From Clostridia bacterium (GTDB taxonomy: Bacteria > Bacillota_A > Clostridia > Christensenellales > UBA1242), in NCBI GenBank assembly GCA_028701635.1, contig JAQVQJ010000063.1, positions 1 through 7,180 of the forward strand: DNA of 7,180 nucleotides, given 5' to 3'. The translations under genes and the position numbers were made by a program. The notes beneath the pieces were generated by a model. It was not told where the DNA came from, ran no database searches, and saw only the letters and a list, made by a program, of their open reading frames with translations. The first letter of the stretch is position 1; the number at the start of each line of letters is the position of its first letter. Shown here one piece after another: positions 1-6,210 of the stretch.

Positions 1-491
1 AGCTGAATTTCTGCCCCTGCACTTCTTCCTAATTGTCCGCCTTTCCCTTCTTGCATTTCTACATTATGGATAACTGAACCAACTGGAATAAAATCAAGAG
101 GAAGAGCATTCCCAACTTTAATTTCTGAATCCTTTCCAGATATTACAACATCTCCAACATTTAATCCGACTGGAGCTAAAATATATCTCTTTTCTCCATC
201 GGCATAGTTTAATAATGCTATAAATGCAGTTCTATTTGGATCATATTCTATTGATGCAACTTTTGCAGAAACTCCATCTTTATTTCTCTTAAAATCTATT
301 AATCTGTATTTCTGTCTATTCCCGCCACCTTGATGACGAACTGTTATCTTACCTTGTGCATTTCTTCCAGCATTTTTTCTTTTAGCAACCAATAAACTTT
401 TTTGTGGTTTTGTTTTTGTTATTTCTTGGAAAGTAACTGTCGAATAAGCTCTACGAGCTGCAGTTGTTGGATTACTTTTTCTTATAGCCAT
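1..491 (-). CDS. rplB: 50S ribosomal protein L2, N-terminal part (cut by window edge)
   Basis: L2 is a primary 23S rRNA-binding protein of the large subunit, needed for subunit joining and peptidyl transfer. The visible 163 residues begin [14 protein letters not shown] and contain the family signatures [19 protein letters not shown] and, near the cut, [13 protein letters not shown]2 is usually about 275 residues, so roughly 60% is present and the C-terminal part, with the conserved histidine region, lies beyond position 1. The start is the ATG at 489-491, with AAGGAG (complement of 499-504) 7 nt upstream. It follows rplW after an 18-nt gap and is cotranscribed with it. Nothing in the visible part looks damaged. 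Recognition is by family motifs and is secure. Confidence 0.97.
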   Translation of the reverse strand, partial: MAIRKSNPTTAARRAYSTVTFQEITKTKPQKSLLVAKRKNAGRNAQGKITVRHQGGGNRQKYRLIDFKRNKDGVSAKVASIEYDPNRTAFIALLNYADGEKRYILAPVGLNVGDVVISGKDSEIKVGNALPLDFIPVGSVIHNVEMQEGKGGQLGRSAGAEIQ

Positions 492-509
492 ATTTATTCT
501 CCTTTACTC

Positions 510-812
510 TTAAGATAAACTTTCAAAGAATGCTATTGGTTTAGAAGATTTTTTTAGTGTAACAATTGCTTTTTTGTAATCACTTGTTCTTCCAACAGTT
601 CTTCCTTTCTTAGTGTTTTGGCTCTTTTTATGTCCTTTGACATTCATCACATTAACACTATCGACTTCGACTTTAAATATTTCTTGAATTGCGTTTTTTA
701 TATCAACCTTTGTTGCTTCTCTTGCAACAACGAATGTATAAACCTTATCTTGTATTTTAGCATAACTCTTTTCTGATAAAAGAGGTTTCTTAATTATTTC
801 GTATGCTTTCAT
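510..812 (-). CDS. rplW: 50S ribosomal protein L23
   Basis: L23 binds 23S rRNA near the peptide exit tunnel and is the docking point for trigger factor and SRP. The 100-residue product has the family layout: an N-terminal KPLLSEKSY motif, the ATKVDIKNAIQEIFKVEV core, the basic loop rich in K and G, and the closing GRTSDYKKAIVTLK strand. Length is normal (family about 95-100). Its ATG at 810-812 overlaps the TGA stop of rplD in an ATGA arrangement, which points to translational coupling. AGGAGGT (complement of 822-828), inside the end of rplD, sits 9 nt upstream and fixes the start. Confidence 0.97.
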   Translation of the reverse strand: MKAYEIIKKPLLSEKSYAKIQDKVYTFVVAREATKVDIKNAIQEIFKVEVDSVNVMNVKGHKKSQNTKKGRTVGRTSDYKKAIVTLKKSSKPIAFFESLS

Positions 813-1435
813 TCGCTATATACCTCCTCTAATTTCTTAACTGCTTCTTTTGTCATAACAATCTTGTTATTTGCAACAACATCATATGTTGATAAAAGAG
901 TTGCTGTTTCGATATTAGCATTTTGTAAATTTGCAATAGCTCTTAATGCATCATCATTTTTAATATCTGTAACAATCATAACTGATTTATCTAATTTAAA
1001 AGCATCTAAGAACTTTACAACTTCTTTAGTTTTTGGTTCAGCAAGTTTAAATTCGTCAATGAAAACAATTTCTCCTTGTCTAAATTTTTCACTCATTGCC
1101 GAAGCAAAAGCTAATCTCTTTACTTGTTTATTAACTTTCTTTGAGAAATCACGAGGTTTTGGTGCAAACACAACTCCACCACCGGTCCATTGTGGACCTT
1201 TTGTAGAACCATGTCTTGCTCTACCTGTATGTTTTTGCTTCCATGGTTTTTTACCATGTCCTCTAACTTCTGCTCTAGTTAAAGCTGATTTTGTTCCCTG
1301 TCTTTGATTAGTATTGTAAGAAACAACTACTTCATGAATAACAGGTTCGTTGTATTCTACTCCAAAGAGTTCGTCGGAAAGTTTTAATTCGCCAACTTCT
1401 TCTCCGTTCATGTTAAATAATTTAGCTTTATTCAT
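809..1435 (-). CDS. rplD: 50S ribosomal protein L4
   Basis: L4 is an early-assembly 23S rRNA-binding protein whose long loop lines the exit tunnel; in gamma-proteobacteria it also represses its own S10 operon. The product is 208 residues, the usual size. The extended loop is visible at about residues 45-95, including KKPWKQKHTGRARHGS (62-77) and the PQWTGGGVVFAPKPRDF stretch that follows. The C-terminal half has the expected alpha/beta pattern. The start ATG at 1433-1435 lies 9 nt after GGAGG (complement of 1445-1449), and the gap from rplC is 14 nt. It ends in TGA, which overlaps the rplW start and shows that UGA is read as stop here. Whether it controls the long rpsJ leader in this organism is unknown. 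Confidence 0.97.
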   Translation of the reverse strand: MNKAKLFNMNGEEVGELKLSDELFGVEYNEPVIHEVVVSYNTNQRQGTKSALTRAEVRGHGKKPWKQKHTGRARHGSTKGPQWTGGGVVFAPKPRDFSKKVNKQVKRLAFASAMSEKFRQGEIVFIDEFKLAEPKTKEVVKFLDAFKLDKSVMIVTDIKNDDALRAIANLQNANIETATLLSTYDVVANNKIVMTKEAVKKLEEVYSE

Positions 1436-1449
1436 ATTGTCTTTCCTCC

Positions 1450-2088
1450 TTACCCATAAACCTTAACGGCTTCTTTGATTGTAACATAGGAACCTTTTGG
1501 TCCAGGTACGCAACCTTTAACTAAAATGATATTCCTATCTGCATCAACCTTTACGACTTGAAGGTTTTGTATTGTAACTCTTTCAACACCATAATGCCCT
1601 GGCATTTTCTTATTTTTAAAAACTCTTGCTGGAGTTGAATTTCCACCCATTGAACCAGCTTGTCTATGAACTGGTCCAACACCATGAGTCATTTTCAATC
1701 TATGTGCATTCCATCTAACGATAGTTCCTGTAAATCCACGGCCACGAGTCGTTCCCGTTACATCTACCATATCATTTTCGTCAAATATATCTGCTTTAAT
1801 CTCTTTCCCAACTTCATATTGTTCAACATTATCAAATCTAAATTCTCTCAATATTTTTGAAGGTTGTACATTAGCTTTTTTAAGAATACCAAGTTGTGGT
1901 TTATTTAAAAGAGCCTCTCTTGTTTTGTTAAATGCAACAACTATTGAGTTGTAGCCATCTTTTTCTTTTGTTTTCTTTTGAACTACATAGCATGGACCAG
2001 CTTCAACAACTGTTACTGGTACAACTAAACCATCAGAGGTGAAGATTTGGGTCATGCCAAGTTTCTTGCCTAAAATTGCTTTTTTCAT
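1450..2088 (-). CDS. rplC: 50S ribosomal protein L3
   Basis: L3 initiates 50S assembly by binding the 3' domain of 23S rRNA and extends a loop toward the peptidyl transferase centre. The 212-residue product starts [16 protein letters not shown], the family hallmark. It carries [16 protein letters not shown] (111-126) and the [20 protein letters not shown] segment (141-160) that forms the central extension, followed by KKMPGHYG. Length matches bacterial L3 (about 205-215). The start ATG at 2086-2088 is preceded by GGAGG (complement of 2097-2101), and the gap from rpsJ is 13 nt. It is the second gene of the operon and has no promoter of its own that I can see. Confidence 0.97.
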   Translation of the reverse strand: MKKAILGKKLGMTQIFTSDGLVVPVTVVEAGPCYVVQKKTKEKDGYNSIVVAFNKTREALLNKPQLGILKKANVQPSKILREFRFDNVEQYEVGKEIKADIFDENDMVDVTGTTRGRGFTGTIVRWNAHRLKMTHGVGPVHRQAGSMGGNSTPARVFKNKKMPGHYGVERVTIQNLQVVKVDADRNIILVKGCVPGPKGSYVTIKEAVKVYG

Positions 2089-2101
2089 TTAAATCTCCTC
2101 C

Positions 2102-2410
2102 TTATAGTTTGATTTTTACATCAACACCTGCTGGTAAATCCAATTTCATTAAAGAATCCACAGCTTTTTGTGTTGGGCTATATATGTCAATCATTCTCTT
2201 GTGTGTTTTACACTCGAACTGCTCACGACTATCTTTATGTTTATGTGGTGAGCGAATGACTGTTACCACTTCTCTATCTGTTGGAAGTGGAATAGGGCCT
2301 GCGACTTTTGAACCATTTCTGTTTGCTGTATCAATTATTTTTGAACAAGCTAAATCTAACAGAACATGATCATATGCTTTTAATTTAATTCTAATTTTTT
2401 GCGATGCCAT
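2102..2410 (-). CDS. rpsJ: 30S ribosomal protein S10 (NusE)
   Basis: S10 belongs to the head of the 30S subunit and, as NusE, partners NusB in transcription antitermination. The 102-residue product begins [19 protein letters not shown] and has the family features in order: the GPIPLPT turn (38-44), the extended loop with [12 protein letters not shown] (55-66) and THKRMIDI (69-76), and a C-terminal GVDVKIKL strand. The start chosen is the ATG at 2408-2410, because AGGAGGTT (complement of 2415-2422) sits just upstream and S10 proteins begin here. An upstream in-frame TTG at 2455 would add 15 residues unlike the family. It is the first gene of the operon, about 290 nt downstream of the predicted transcription start. 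Confidence 0.97.
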   Translation of the reverse strand: MASQKIRIKLKAYDHVLLDLACSKIIDTANRNGSKVAGPIPLPTDREVVTVIRSPHKHKDSREQFECKTHKRMIDIYSPTQKAVDSLMKLDLPAGVDVKIKL

Positions 2411-2457
2411 TTTTAACCTCCTGTCTAAACTATTTTTACCCCTAAAACGACTCAATT

Positions 2458-2507
2458 CTCACTCAAACCGGTTTCAATACTAATACTGACTTAGTTTGAT
2501 TAGTGAG
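2458..2507 (-). promoter_or_regulatory. Hairpin in the rpsJ leader
   Basis: CTCAC (2458-2462) and TCAAAC (2463-2468) pair with GTTTGA (2494-2499) and GTGAG (2503-2507), giving 11 base pairs with a 3-nt bulge and a 25-nt loop. The proximal arm and loop also contain the 10-bp palindrome AAACCGGTTT (2465-2474). In the RNA it would lie about 35 nt before the rpsJ ribosome site, so it could influence transcription or initiation, but no U-tract follows it and it is not a terminator. Confidence 0.4.
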
Positions 2508-2630
2508 CCTTGGCATGTTTATCTGTTATTTCAAATACAACTATGCCGTGTGTGTCGTGCCTTTAGCCAAAAAAAATTGCTTTTCTTTGCGGGGTCGCTC
2601 AAATCCTTAAAATTTTGTTTGAACTTGTCG

Positions 2631-2681
2631 GTGTAAATTATCTTTTTAAGCGCTCGCTAGCCCAAATAAGTAACTTTACAC
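2631..2681 (-). promoter_or_regulatory. Stem near the 5' end of the S10 leader
   Basis: GTGTAAATTA (2631-2640) pairs with TAACTTTACAC (2671-2681): ten base pairs with a single bulged base at 2674, enclosing about 30 nt. It begins roughly 20 nt into the predicted transcript. Pairing quality is good for such AT-rich DNA, but its function is unknown. Confidence 0.4.
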
Positions 2682-2708
2682 TTCACACCCTGCTAATAAG
2701 CTTTAGCA

Positions 2709-2737
2709 ATGATACAATAAAAAAAAAGCATTGTCAA
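2709..2737 (-). promoter_or_regulatory. Sigma-A-type promoter of the S10 operon
   Basis: On the minus strand TTGACA (complement of 2732-2737) is separated by 17 bp from TATCAT (complement of 2709-2714), a perfect -35 and a 5/6 match -10. Transcription should start near 2702. The DNA just upstream (about 2738-2775) is rich in A-tracts on the minus strand, like an UP element, as expected for a strongly expressed ribosomal operon. It faces away from the promoter at 2820-2848. Confidence 0.8.
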
Positions 2738-2819
2738 CACTTTTTTAGAAGTTTTTATTCTTTTTTTGAATATTTTGCTTATTTGTTCTATCAAATATAG
2801 TATATTAATAAACTAAGTA

Positions 2820-2848
2820 TTGACAATAATCATATCATATTATATAAT
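2820..2848 (+). promoter_or_regulatory. Perfect-consensus sigma-A promoter of the unknown membrane-protein gene
   Basis: TTGACA (2820-2825), 17 bp, TATAAT (2843-2848): both hexamers and the spacing are exact consensus. Transcription should begin near 2855, only about 6 nt before the GTG at 2861 and 15 nt before the ATG at 2870, so the mRNA leader would be very short. It diverges from the S10 promoter, with about 80 bp between the two -35 boxes. Confidence 0.85.
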
Positions 2849-2869
2849 ATTGGGAATCGAGTGAGGTTT

Positions 2870-4960
2870 ATGGAAAAGAAAACAAATAAAAAATTAATAA
2901 AAAAAGTTGCATCAGTTTTTGCTGCTGCAAGTATTATAGCAATTCCTGTTCAACAAGAAGTTGCTAAAGCTTTAAACAATATAACAAGCAATGAACAAAT
3001 ATTTAATAATGATAACAGTCAGTTAGGTGCAAAATTCTTGTCTATTAGAGATGAGTTTAAAGACTCTAACGAATCTTTAGATGAACAAGCCGACATTAAT
3101 GCCCTAGTTGACGAAGCGGAATTAAATGTTCTTAATTTTATAGAAACGAATGCCGCTACTCTTGAAGATAGCGATAAAGATTTTATCGAGATTTATGATA
3201 CAGATAAAGTTTTTGAAACATTATTTAAAGATGAAGAGTTATTAAACAATCTTTATACATATACATGGTTAAATTCAACTTTTGAAAACGATTTGAAAAT
3301 TTTAATTGACAATTATAGAGAATTAAAAGAAATACAAGATGATATGTCTGAATCTAATGAGGCAGGAATTATTGCTGATGAAACAGAAAATGAAATAGGC
3401 GGAACAACAGATGATATTCAACAAAATCCAACTAATGATGAAAGAACAGAATTAGCTGGAAATTACTTATTTGGCGTATCTTTAGATCTTTGGAAAGATT
3501 TAGCGATTGGTGGTGCTTTAGTTGCAGTTATTCTAGGTGCATCTGTATATGGATTAAAGAAAGCTCAAAAAGCTAGAAGAGTTAAATTATCTAATACAGA
3601 TATTGAATATTTTGTTGGTAAAGAACATGTTAAAGAAGTTAATCTCTTAACATCTACTTGCCAAGCATTAGAAGTTTTTGAAAATGAAATTAAAAATCAT
3701 TTAACAACTGCGAATGTTGCTAAAAATAATGGTGATATAAAAAAATACAATAAATTTACTAGCAAAGCGCAAAAATTACAAAAAGATAGCAAGTATTTAA
3801 CATTTAAGAATAGAAAAGACTATTTAATTGTTAGAATTAGTAACCTTGTGAATGAAAAAGTAGGAACAACTAACAAGAGATTAGATAGTATATTAAAGTA
3901 TGCTCCAAGTGCAAGAAAATTAGTAAAAATTCCAAAACATGAAAACAAAGACTTAGGAAAGTATATTGTAAATAATACAGAAAGAATTGCAACATATGGT
4001 AAAATAAAAATGAGAAGAAGATATAAATTTCTAAGAAAATTTAGAAGATTTATTAGAAGAGGAAGAAGGCATGCAACGCATTTTGTTTTCCCTAGACTTT
4101 CTAAAAAATTCATTAACTTTAAAAAGAATAAACTAACATCAAAAGTAAATAATTCTTATTTATTAACTGGAACAAACAAGCTTTTATTAAATAAATTAAG
4201 AAATAAGGGATTTAAAGAGTTCAATAGAGAAGATTTAATTAATTTATATAATTTAGGAGATGGATTATCTGTTTCTGATCGTAAAATCTATAAGAAATTA
4301 ATGAATAACTTATATTTAAATGCCAAAGCAGAGAAATTAGATAATAAAGACAATCTAAAAAAATCAAATAAAAATATTGAAAGATCTAATAAATTATTGA
4401 AAAAAATAAAACTATTAGACCCTTCATACGATCTTAAATACTTTGGAACTAGAAATTCAATAAATAATACTCCTATCAACCCTGTTAGATATATCTGTTC
4501 AAATAATAATGTTGTTATGAATTACTACGATAGAATAATTAATACTTTTATAAATAAAAATAATAAGATATTTGAATTAACTATTAATTATAAAAATAAT
4601 GATATTACAGAAAGTGTTGTTTGTTCGGTAGATAATAAAGATGCTGTTAGATTAATCAAAGCAAAGATTTTAACAACTTTACCTGTTCAAAGTATAGAAG
4701 AAGTAGAAGTGATTGAAAAAACAATTCCTTACGTTAGTGGAAAGCCTGAAATTTTAAGAACTAACTATAACTTAATTGATGAACCAAATTCTTTTAATGA
4801 TGTTTTAACAGAAGCAAATAAAACCTTATTAAACTTTGAAGATTTATTCAATAGATACTCTGGAAATTCCCCTTTACCAAATAATGAGCCTCCAAGAAGT
4901 AGAAGAGGATTAACTGCAGATGAAATATTAAACGAAATTAATAGTGGAAAGGATCAATAA
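2870..4960 (+). CDS. Unrecognised single-span membrane protein with acidic outer and basic inner domains
   Basis: I do not recognise the family. Numbered from the ATG at 2870 (696 residues), it has a lysine-rich N-terminus, a hydrophobic stretch at 13-27 and an AKA motif at 32-34, together a plausible signal peptide. Residues 35-210 are strongly acidic (about 44 D/E against 11 K/R by my count) and lack cysteine. One membrane segment spans about 211-229, followed by KKAQKARR, which by the positive-inside rule puts the C-terminal 460 residues in the cytosol. That part is very basic, with an Arg/Lys patch at 378-400, a likely coiled region around 485-515, a proline-rich stretch and a tail with RRGLTADEILNEI. 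An in-frame GTG at 2861 would add MRF; the ATG is preferred for its GAGG at 2863-2866, although the 3-nt spacing is short. Base composition is noticeably more AT-rich than lgt or the ribosomal genes. It has its own promoter and terminator. Function unknown. Confidence 0.85.
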   Translation: MEKKTNKKLIKKVASVFAAASIIAIPVQQEVAKALNNITSNEQIFNNDNSQLGAKFLSIRDEFKDSNESLDEQADINALVDEAELNVLNFIETNAATLEDSDKDFIEIYDTDKVFETLFKDEELLNNLYTYTWLNSTFENDLKILIDNYRELKEIQDDMSESNEAGIIADETENEIGGTTDDIQQNPTNDERTELAGNYLFGVSLDLWKDLAIGGALVAVILGASVYGLKKAQKARRVKLSNTDIEYFVGKEHVKEVNLLTSTCQALEVFENEIKNHLTTANVAKNNGDIKKYNKFTSKAQKLQKDSKYLTFKNRKDYLIVRISNLVNEKVGTTNKRLDSILKYAPSARKLVKIPKHENKDLGKYIVNNTERIATYGKIKMRRRYKFLRKFRRFIRRGRRHATHFVFPRLSKKFINFKKNKLTSKVNNSYLLTGTNKLLLNKLRNKGFKEFNREDLINLYNLGDGLSVSDRKIYKKLMNNLYLNAKAEKLDNKDNLKKSNKNIERSNKLLKKIKLLDPSYDLKYFGTRNSINNTPINPVRYICSNNNVVMNYYDRIINTFINKNNKIFELTINYKNNDITESVVCSVDNKDAVRLIKAKILTTLPVQSIEEVEVIEKTIPYVSGKPEILRTNYNLIDEPNSFNDVLTEANKTLLNFEDLFNRYSGNSPLPNNEPPRSRRGLTADEILNEINSGKDQ

Positions 4961-4962
4961 TA

Positions 4963-4988
4963 AAAAAAGTGCCAACCGGCACTTTTTT
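4963..4988 (+). terminator. Rho-independent terminator after the unknown membrane-protein gene
   Basis: AAAAAAGTGCC (4963-4973) and GGCACTTTTTT (4978-4988) form a stem with an AACC loop, directly after the stop codon at 4960. The A-tract and T-tract make it symmetric, so it could also work in the opposite direction. Confidence 0.9.
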
Positions 4989-5014
4989 ATTTTAAAAATT
5001 AGACTTTAAATTAT

Positions 5015-5043
5015 TTGATAAATGCTTTAAAAAAATGTAAACT
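5015..5043 (+). promoter_or_regulatory. Possible promoter of lgt
   Basis: TTGATA (5015-5020) lies 17 bp before TAAACT (5038-5043), a 5/6 -35 with a poor 4/6 -10. Transcription would start near 5050 and still include the ribosome site. A TATAAT at 5043-5048 is a better -10 but has no -35 at a proper distance and would start transcription inside the ribosome site. lgt needs a promoter because a terminator precedes it, but which one is unsure. Confidence 0.35.
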
Positions 5044-5062
5044 ATAATTATTAGGAGTTTAC

Positions 5063-5878
5063 ATGAGTTTTTTAGCTATTAATCCCGGATTTACTTTATT
5101 TGGTTTTCATATTGCTTGGTATGGAGTAATTATGGCAAGTGCAATGGTAATTGCTGTACTACTTTGTATAACTTTGGCAAAAAGACGAGGACTAACTGGC
5201 GATGATTTTATAGCACCTGCTCTATGGGCACTTCCTTCTGCAATAATTGGTGCAAGAGCAATGTATGTACTTTTCCCTCCAGAAGGAGTTGGTTCTTATA
5301 CATTTATTGAAGCTCTTCAAATTTGGAATGGCGGATTATCTATTTGGGGTGGAGTTCTTGGTGGTGCCATTGGTCTTTTTCTCTATTGCTTAATTTTTAA
5401 AAAAGATTTCTTAGCTCGTGCCGATATAATTGCTCCCACACTAATCTTTGCACAAAGTATAGGTCGTTGGGGAAACTTCCTTAATCAAGAAGCATATGGC
5501 TGGGAAGTAACAAACCCAACCTATTTTGGACTTCCATTTTCAGTTTTTATTGAGGCGGAAGGTGCATGGCATATGGCAACATTCCTTTACGAAGCCCTTT
5601 TAAATACTCTTGGATTTGTTGCACTTTTAATCATCCTGTTAAAAACAAGAAAACGCGGACTTATTACAGCAATATATTTAATGATATATGGAACGGTTCG
5701 CTCAATTATTGAAATCTTCCGTACCGACCCCCTATTACTTGGACCAATTAAAATGTCCCAATTAATAAGTTTTATTTCTATTATCATTGGACTATCTCTT
5801 CTTTTATATATAATAGTTAGGGATAGAAAATTGAGAGAAAAAGGTATAGACCCATATTCCCCTTACTCCCCTAAATAA
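5063..5878 (+). CDS. lgt: Phosphatidylglycerol--prolipoprotein diacylglyceryl transferase
   Basis: Lgt is an integral membrane enzyme that transfers diacylglycerol from phosphatidylglycerol to the lipobox cysteine of prolipoproteins, the first step of lipoprotein maturation before signal peptidase II. The 271-residue product has about seven hydrophobic segments. It shows the family signature IGRWGNFLNQEAYG (133-146, with R135 and N138), the GGLSIWGGVLGG segment (90-101), H170 with LYE (175-177), and TVRSIIEIFRTDPL (211-224) with R213 and R220. R135 and R213 match the two arginines known to be essential in E. coli Lgt. In the GGLSIWGG segment a tryptophan stands where E. coli has a histidine. 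The start ATG has AGGAG (5053-5057) 5 nt upstream. Length is normal. No lspA or other lipoprotein gene is nearby. Confidence 0.95.
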   Translation: MSFLAINPGFTLFGFHIAWYGVIMASAMVIAVLLCITLAKRRGLTGDDFIAPALWALPSAIIGARAMYVLFPPEGVGSYTFIEALQIWNGGLSIWGGVLGGAIGLFLYCLIFKKDFLARADIIAPTLIFAQSIGRWGNFLNQEAYGWEVTNPTYFGLPFSVFIEAEGAWHMATFLYEALLNTLGFVALLIILLKTRKRGLITAIYLMIYGTVRSIIEIFRTDPLLLGPIKMSQLISFISIIIGLSLLLYIIVRDRKLREKGIDPYSPYSPK

Positions 5879-5934
5879 GAAGAAATAATAAAAACAAAAA
5901 ATAAAGTTTTTTAACTTAAAATAATCAATATCAA

Positions 5935-5963
5935 TTGACACCAAAACATATCTATGATATATT
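5935..5963 (+). promoter_or_regulatory. Promoter of tRNA-Trp
   Basis: TTGACA (5935-5940), 17 bp, TATATT (5958-5963), with a TGn extended -10 element at 5955-5957. Transcription would begin at the G near 5970, about 22 nt before the tRNA. The 55 bp between the lgt stop and this promoter hold only a weak AT hairpin, so some read-through from lgt is possible. Confidence 0.8.
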
Positions 5964-5991
5964 TGCTATGCTAAAAACTTAGCAAGTACAT

Positions 5992-6065
5992 AGGGGTGTA
6001 GTTCAATGGTAGAACAATGGTCTCCAAAACCATTGATGTGAGTTCAATTCTTACCACCCCTGCCA
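5992..6065 (+). tRNA. tRNA-Trp (anticodon CCA)
   Basis: A complete 74-nt cloverleaf is visible. The acceptor stem AGGGGTG pairs with CACCCCT (5992-5998 with 6055-6061, seven pairs), the D stem is GTTC/GAAC, the anticodon stem is ATGGT/ACCAT with loop CTCCAAA and anticodon CCA at 6024-6026, and the T stem is GTGAG/CTTAC with loop TTCAATT. Discriminator G and the CCA end (6063-6065) are encoded. It reads UGG. A UGA-reading form would carry TCA, so the standard code is supported. It stands alone with its own promoter and terminator. Confidence 0.96.
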
Positions 6066-6077
6066 GAAAAATAAAAA

Positions 6078-6103
6078 GCCACGAATTAAATTCGTGGCTT
6101 TTT
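6078..6103 (+). terminator. Rho-independent terminator after tRNA-Trp
   Basis: GCCACGAA (6078-6085) pairs with TTCGTGGC (6091-6098) around a TTAAA loop and is followed by TTTTT. It starts 12 nt after the CCA end of tRNA-Trp. An A-run in front of the stem means it may also stop transcription coming from the right. Confidence 0.92.
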
Positions 6104-6150
6104 ATTTTGATACACTTTCAATTTTTAAAGTCAGTATATATTTTTTTTTG

Positions 6151-6171
6151 TTACATAAGTTAATCATGTAA
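6151..6171. promoter_or_regulatory. Inverted repeat upstream of the putative antitoxin gene
   Basis: TTACAT (6151-6156) and ATGTAA (6166-6171) are perfect inverted 6-bp arms around 9 bp, about 40 nt before the start codon at 6211. It could be an operator (arms 15 bp apart centre to centre) or, if transcribed, a small hairpin. I see no convincing -35/-10 pair in 6104-6200, so the promoter of the two-gene unit is not located. Confidence 0.35.
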
Positions 6172-6210
6172 ATTTAACTCGGTTTAAAAAGTATTTTTTA
6201 GGAGATAATT

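Larger units (their letters stand above)
2411..2702 (-). promoter_or_regulatory. Long untranslated leader of the S10 operon
   Basis: Between the predicted start of transcription near 2702 and the rpsJ ATG lie about 290 nt with no gene. Reading the minus strand, three possible stems stand out: a 10-bp stem with one bulge (2631-2640 with 2671-2681); a GGCAT/ATGCC stem (2512-2516 with 2543-2547); and a two-part stem near the ribosome site (2458-2468 with 2494-2507). Another pairing, TTGGC/GCCAA (2566-2570 with 2510-2514), would compete with the second. A run of eight A on the plus strand (2569-2576) gives a U8 tract in the RNA, but I find no strong stem directly before it. S10 leaders are control sites for L4 in gamma-proteobacteria; a comparable role here is inference only. 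No known riboswitch recognised. Confidence 0.5.

Noticed and set aside
864..2369. Plus-strand open frames opposite rplD, rplC and rpsJ
   Set aside because: They are antisense to well-conserved ribosomal genes, lack ribosome sites and look like mirror translations.
2411..2455. N-terminal extension of rpsJ by 15 codons from a TTG at 2455
   Set aside because: A strong AGGAGGTT site at 2415-2422 points to the ATG at 2410, where S10 proteins normally begin, and the extra residues resemble nothing in the family.
2463..2516. 17-codon leader peptide on the minus strand (ATG at 2516 to TGA)
   Set aside because: No ribosome site precedes it and its composition is not biased toward one amino acid as in attenuation peptides.
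2615..2800. 61-codon plus-strand open frame in the S10 leader and promoter region
   Set aside because: No ribosome site, composition shaped by T-rich promoter DNA, and it runs over the S10 promoter; the region is explained as leader plus promoter.
3820..4479. Minus-strand open frames inside the large membrane-protein gene
   Set aside because: Leucine- and phenylalanine-rich products are what the antisense of lysine- and asparagine-rich codons gives; no promoter or ribosome site supports them.
5043..5048. TATAAT as the main -10 of lgt
   Set aside because: No -35 lies 16-18 bp upstream, and a start near 5055 would remove part of the AGGAG ribosome site.
5587..5787. Minus-strand 66-codon open frame inside lgt
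   Set aside because: It is antisense to clear Lgt motifs, with no ribosome site or promoter.
5904..5917. AAGTT-TTTT-AACTT hairpin as a terminator of lgt
   Set aside because: Only five pairs, mostly A-T, without a T-run after it.
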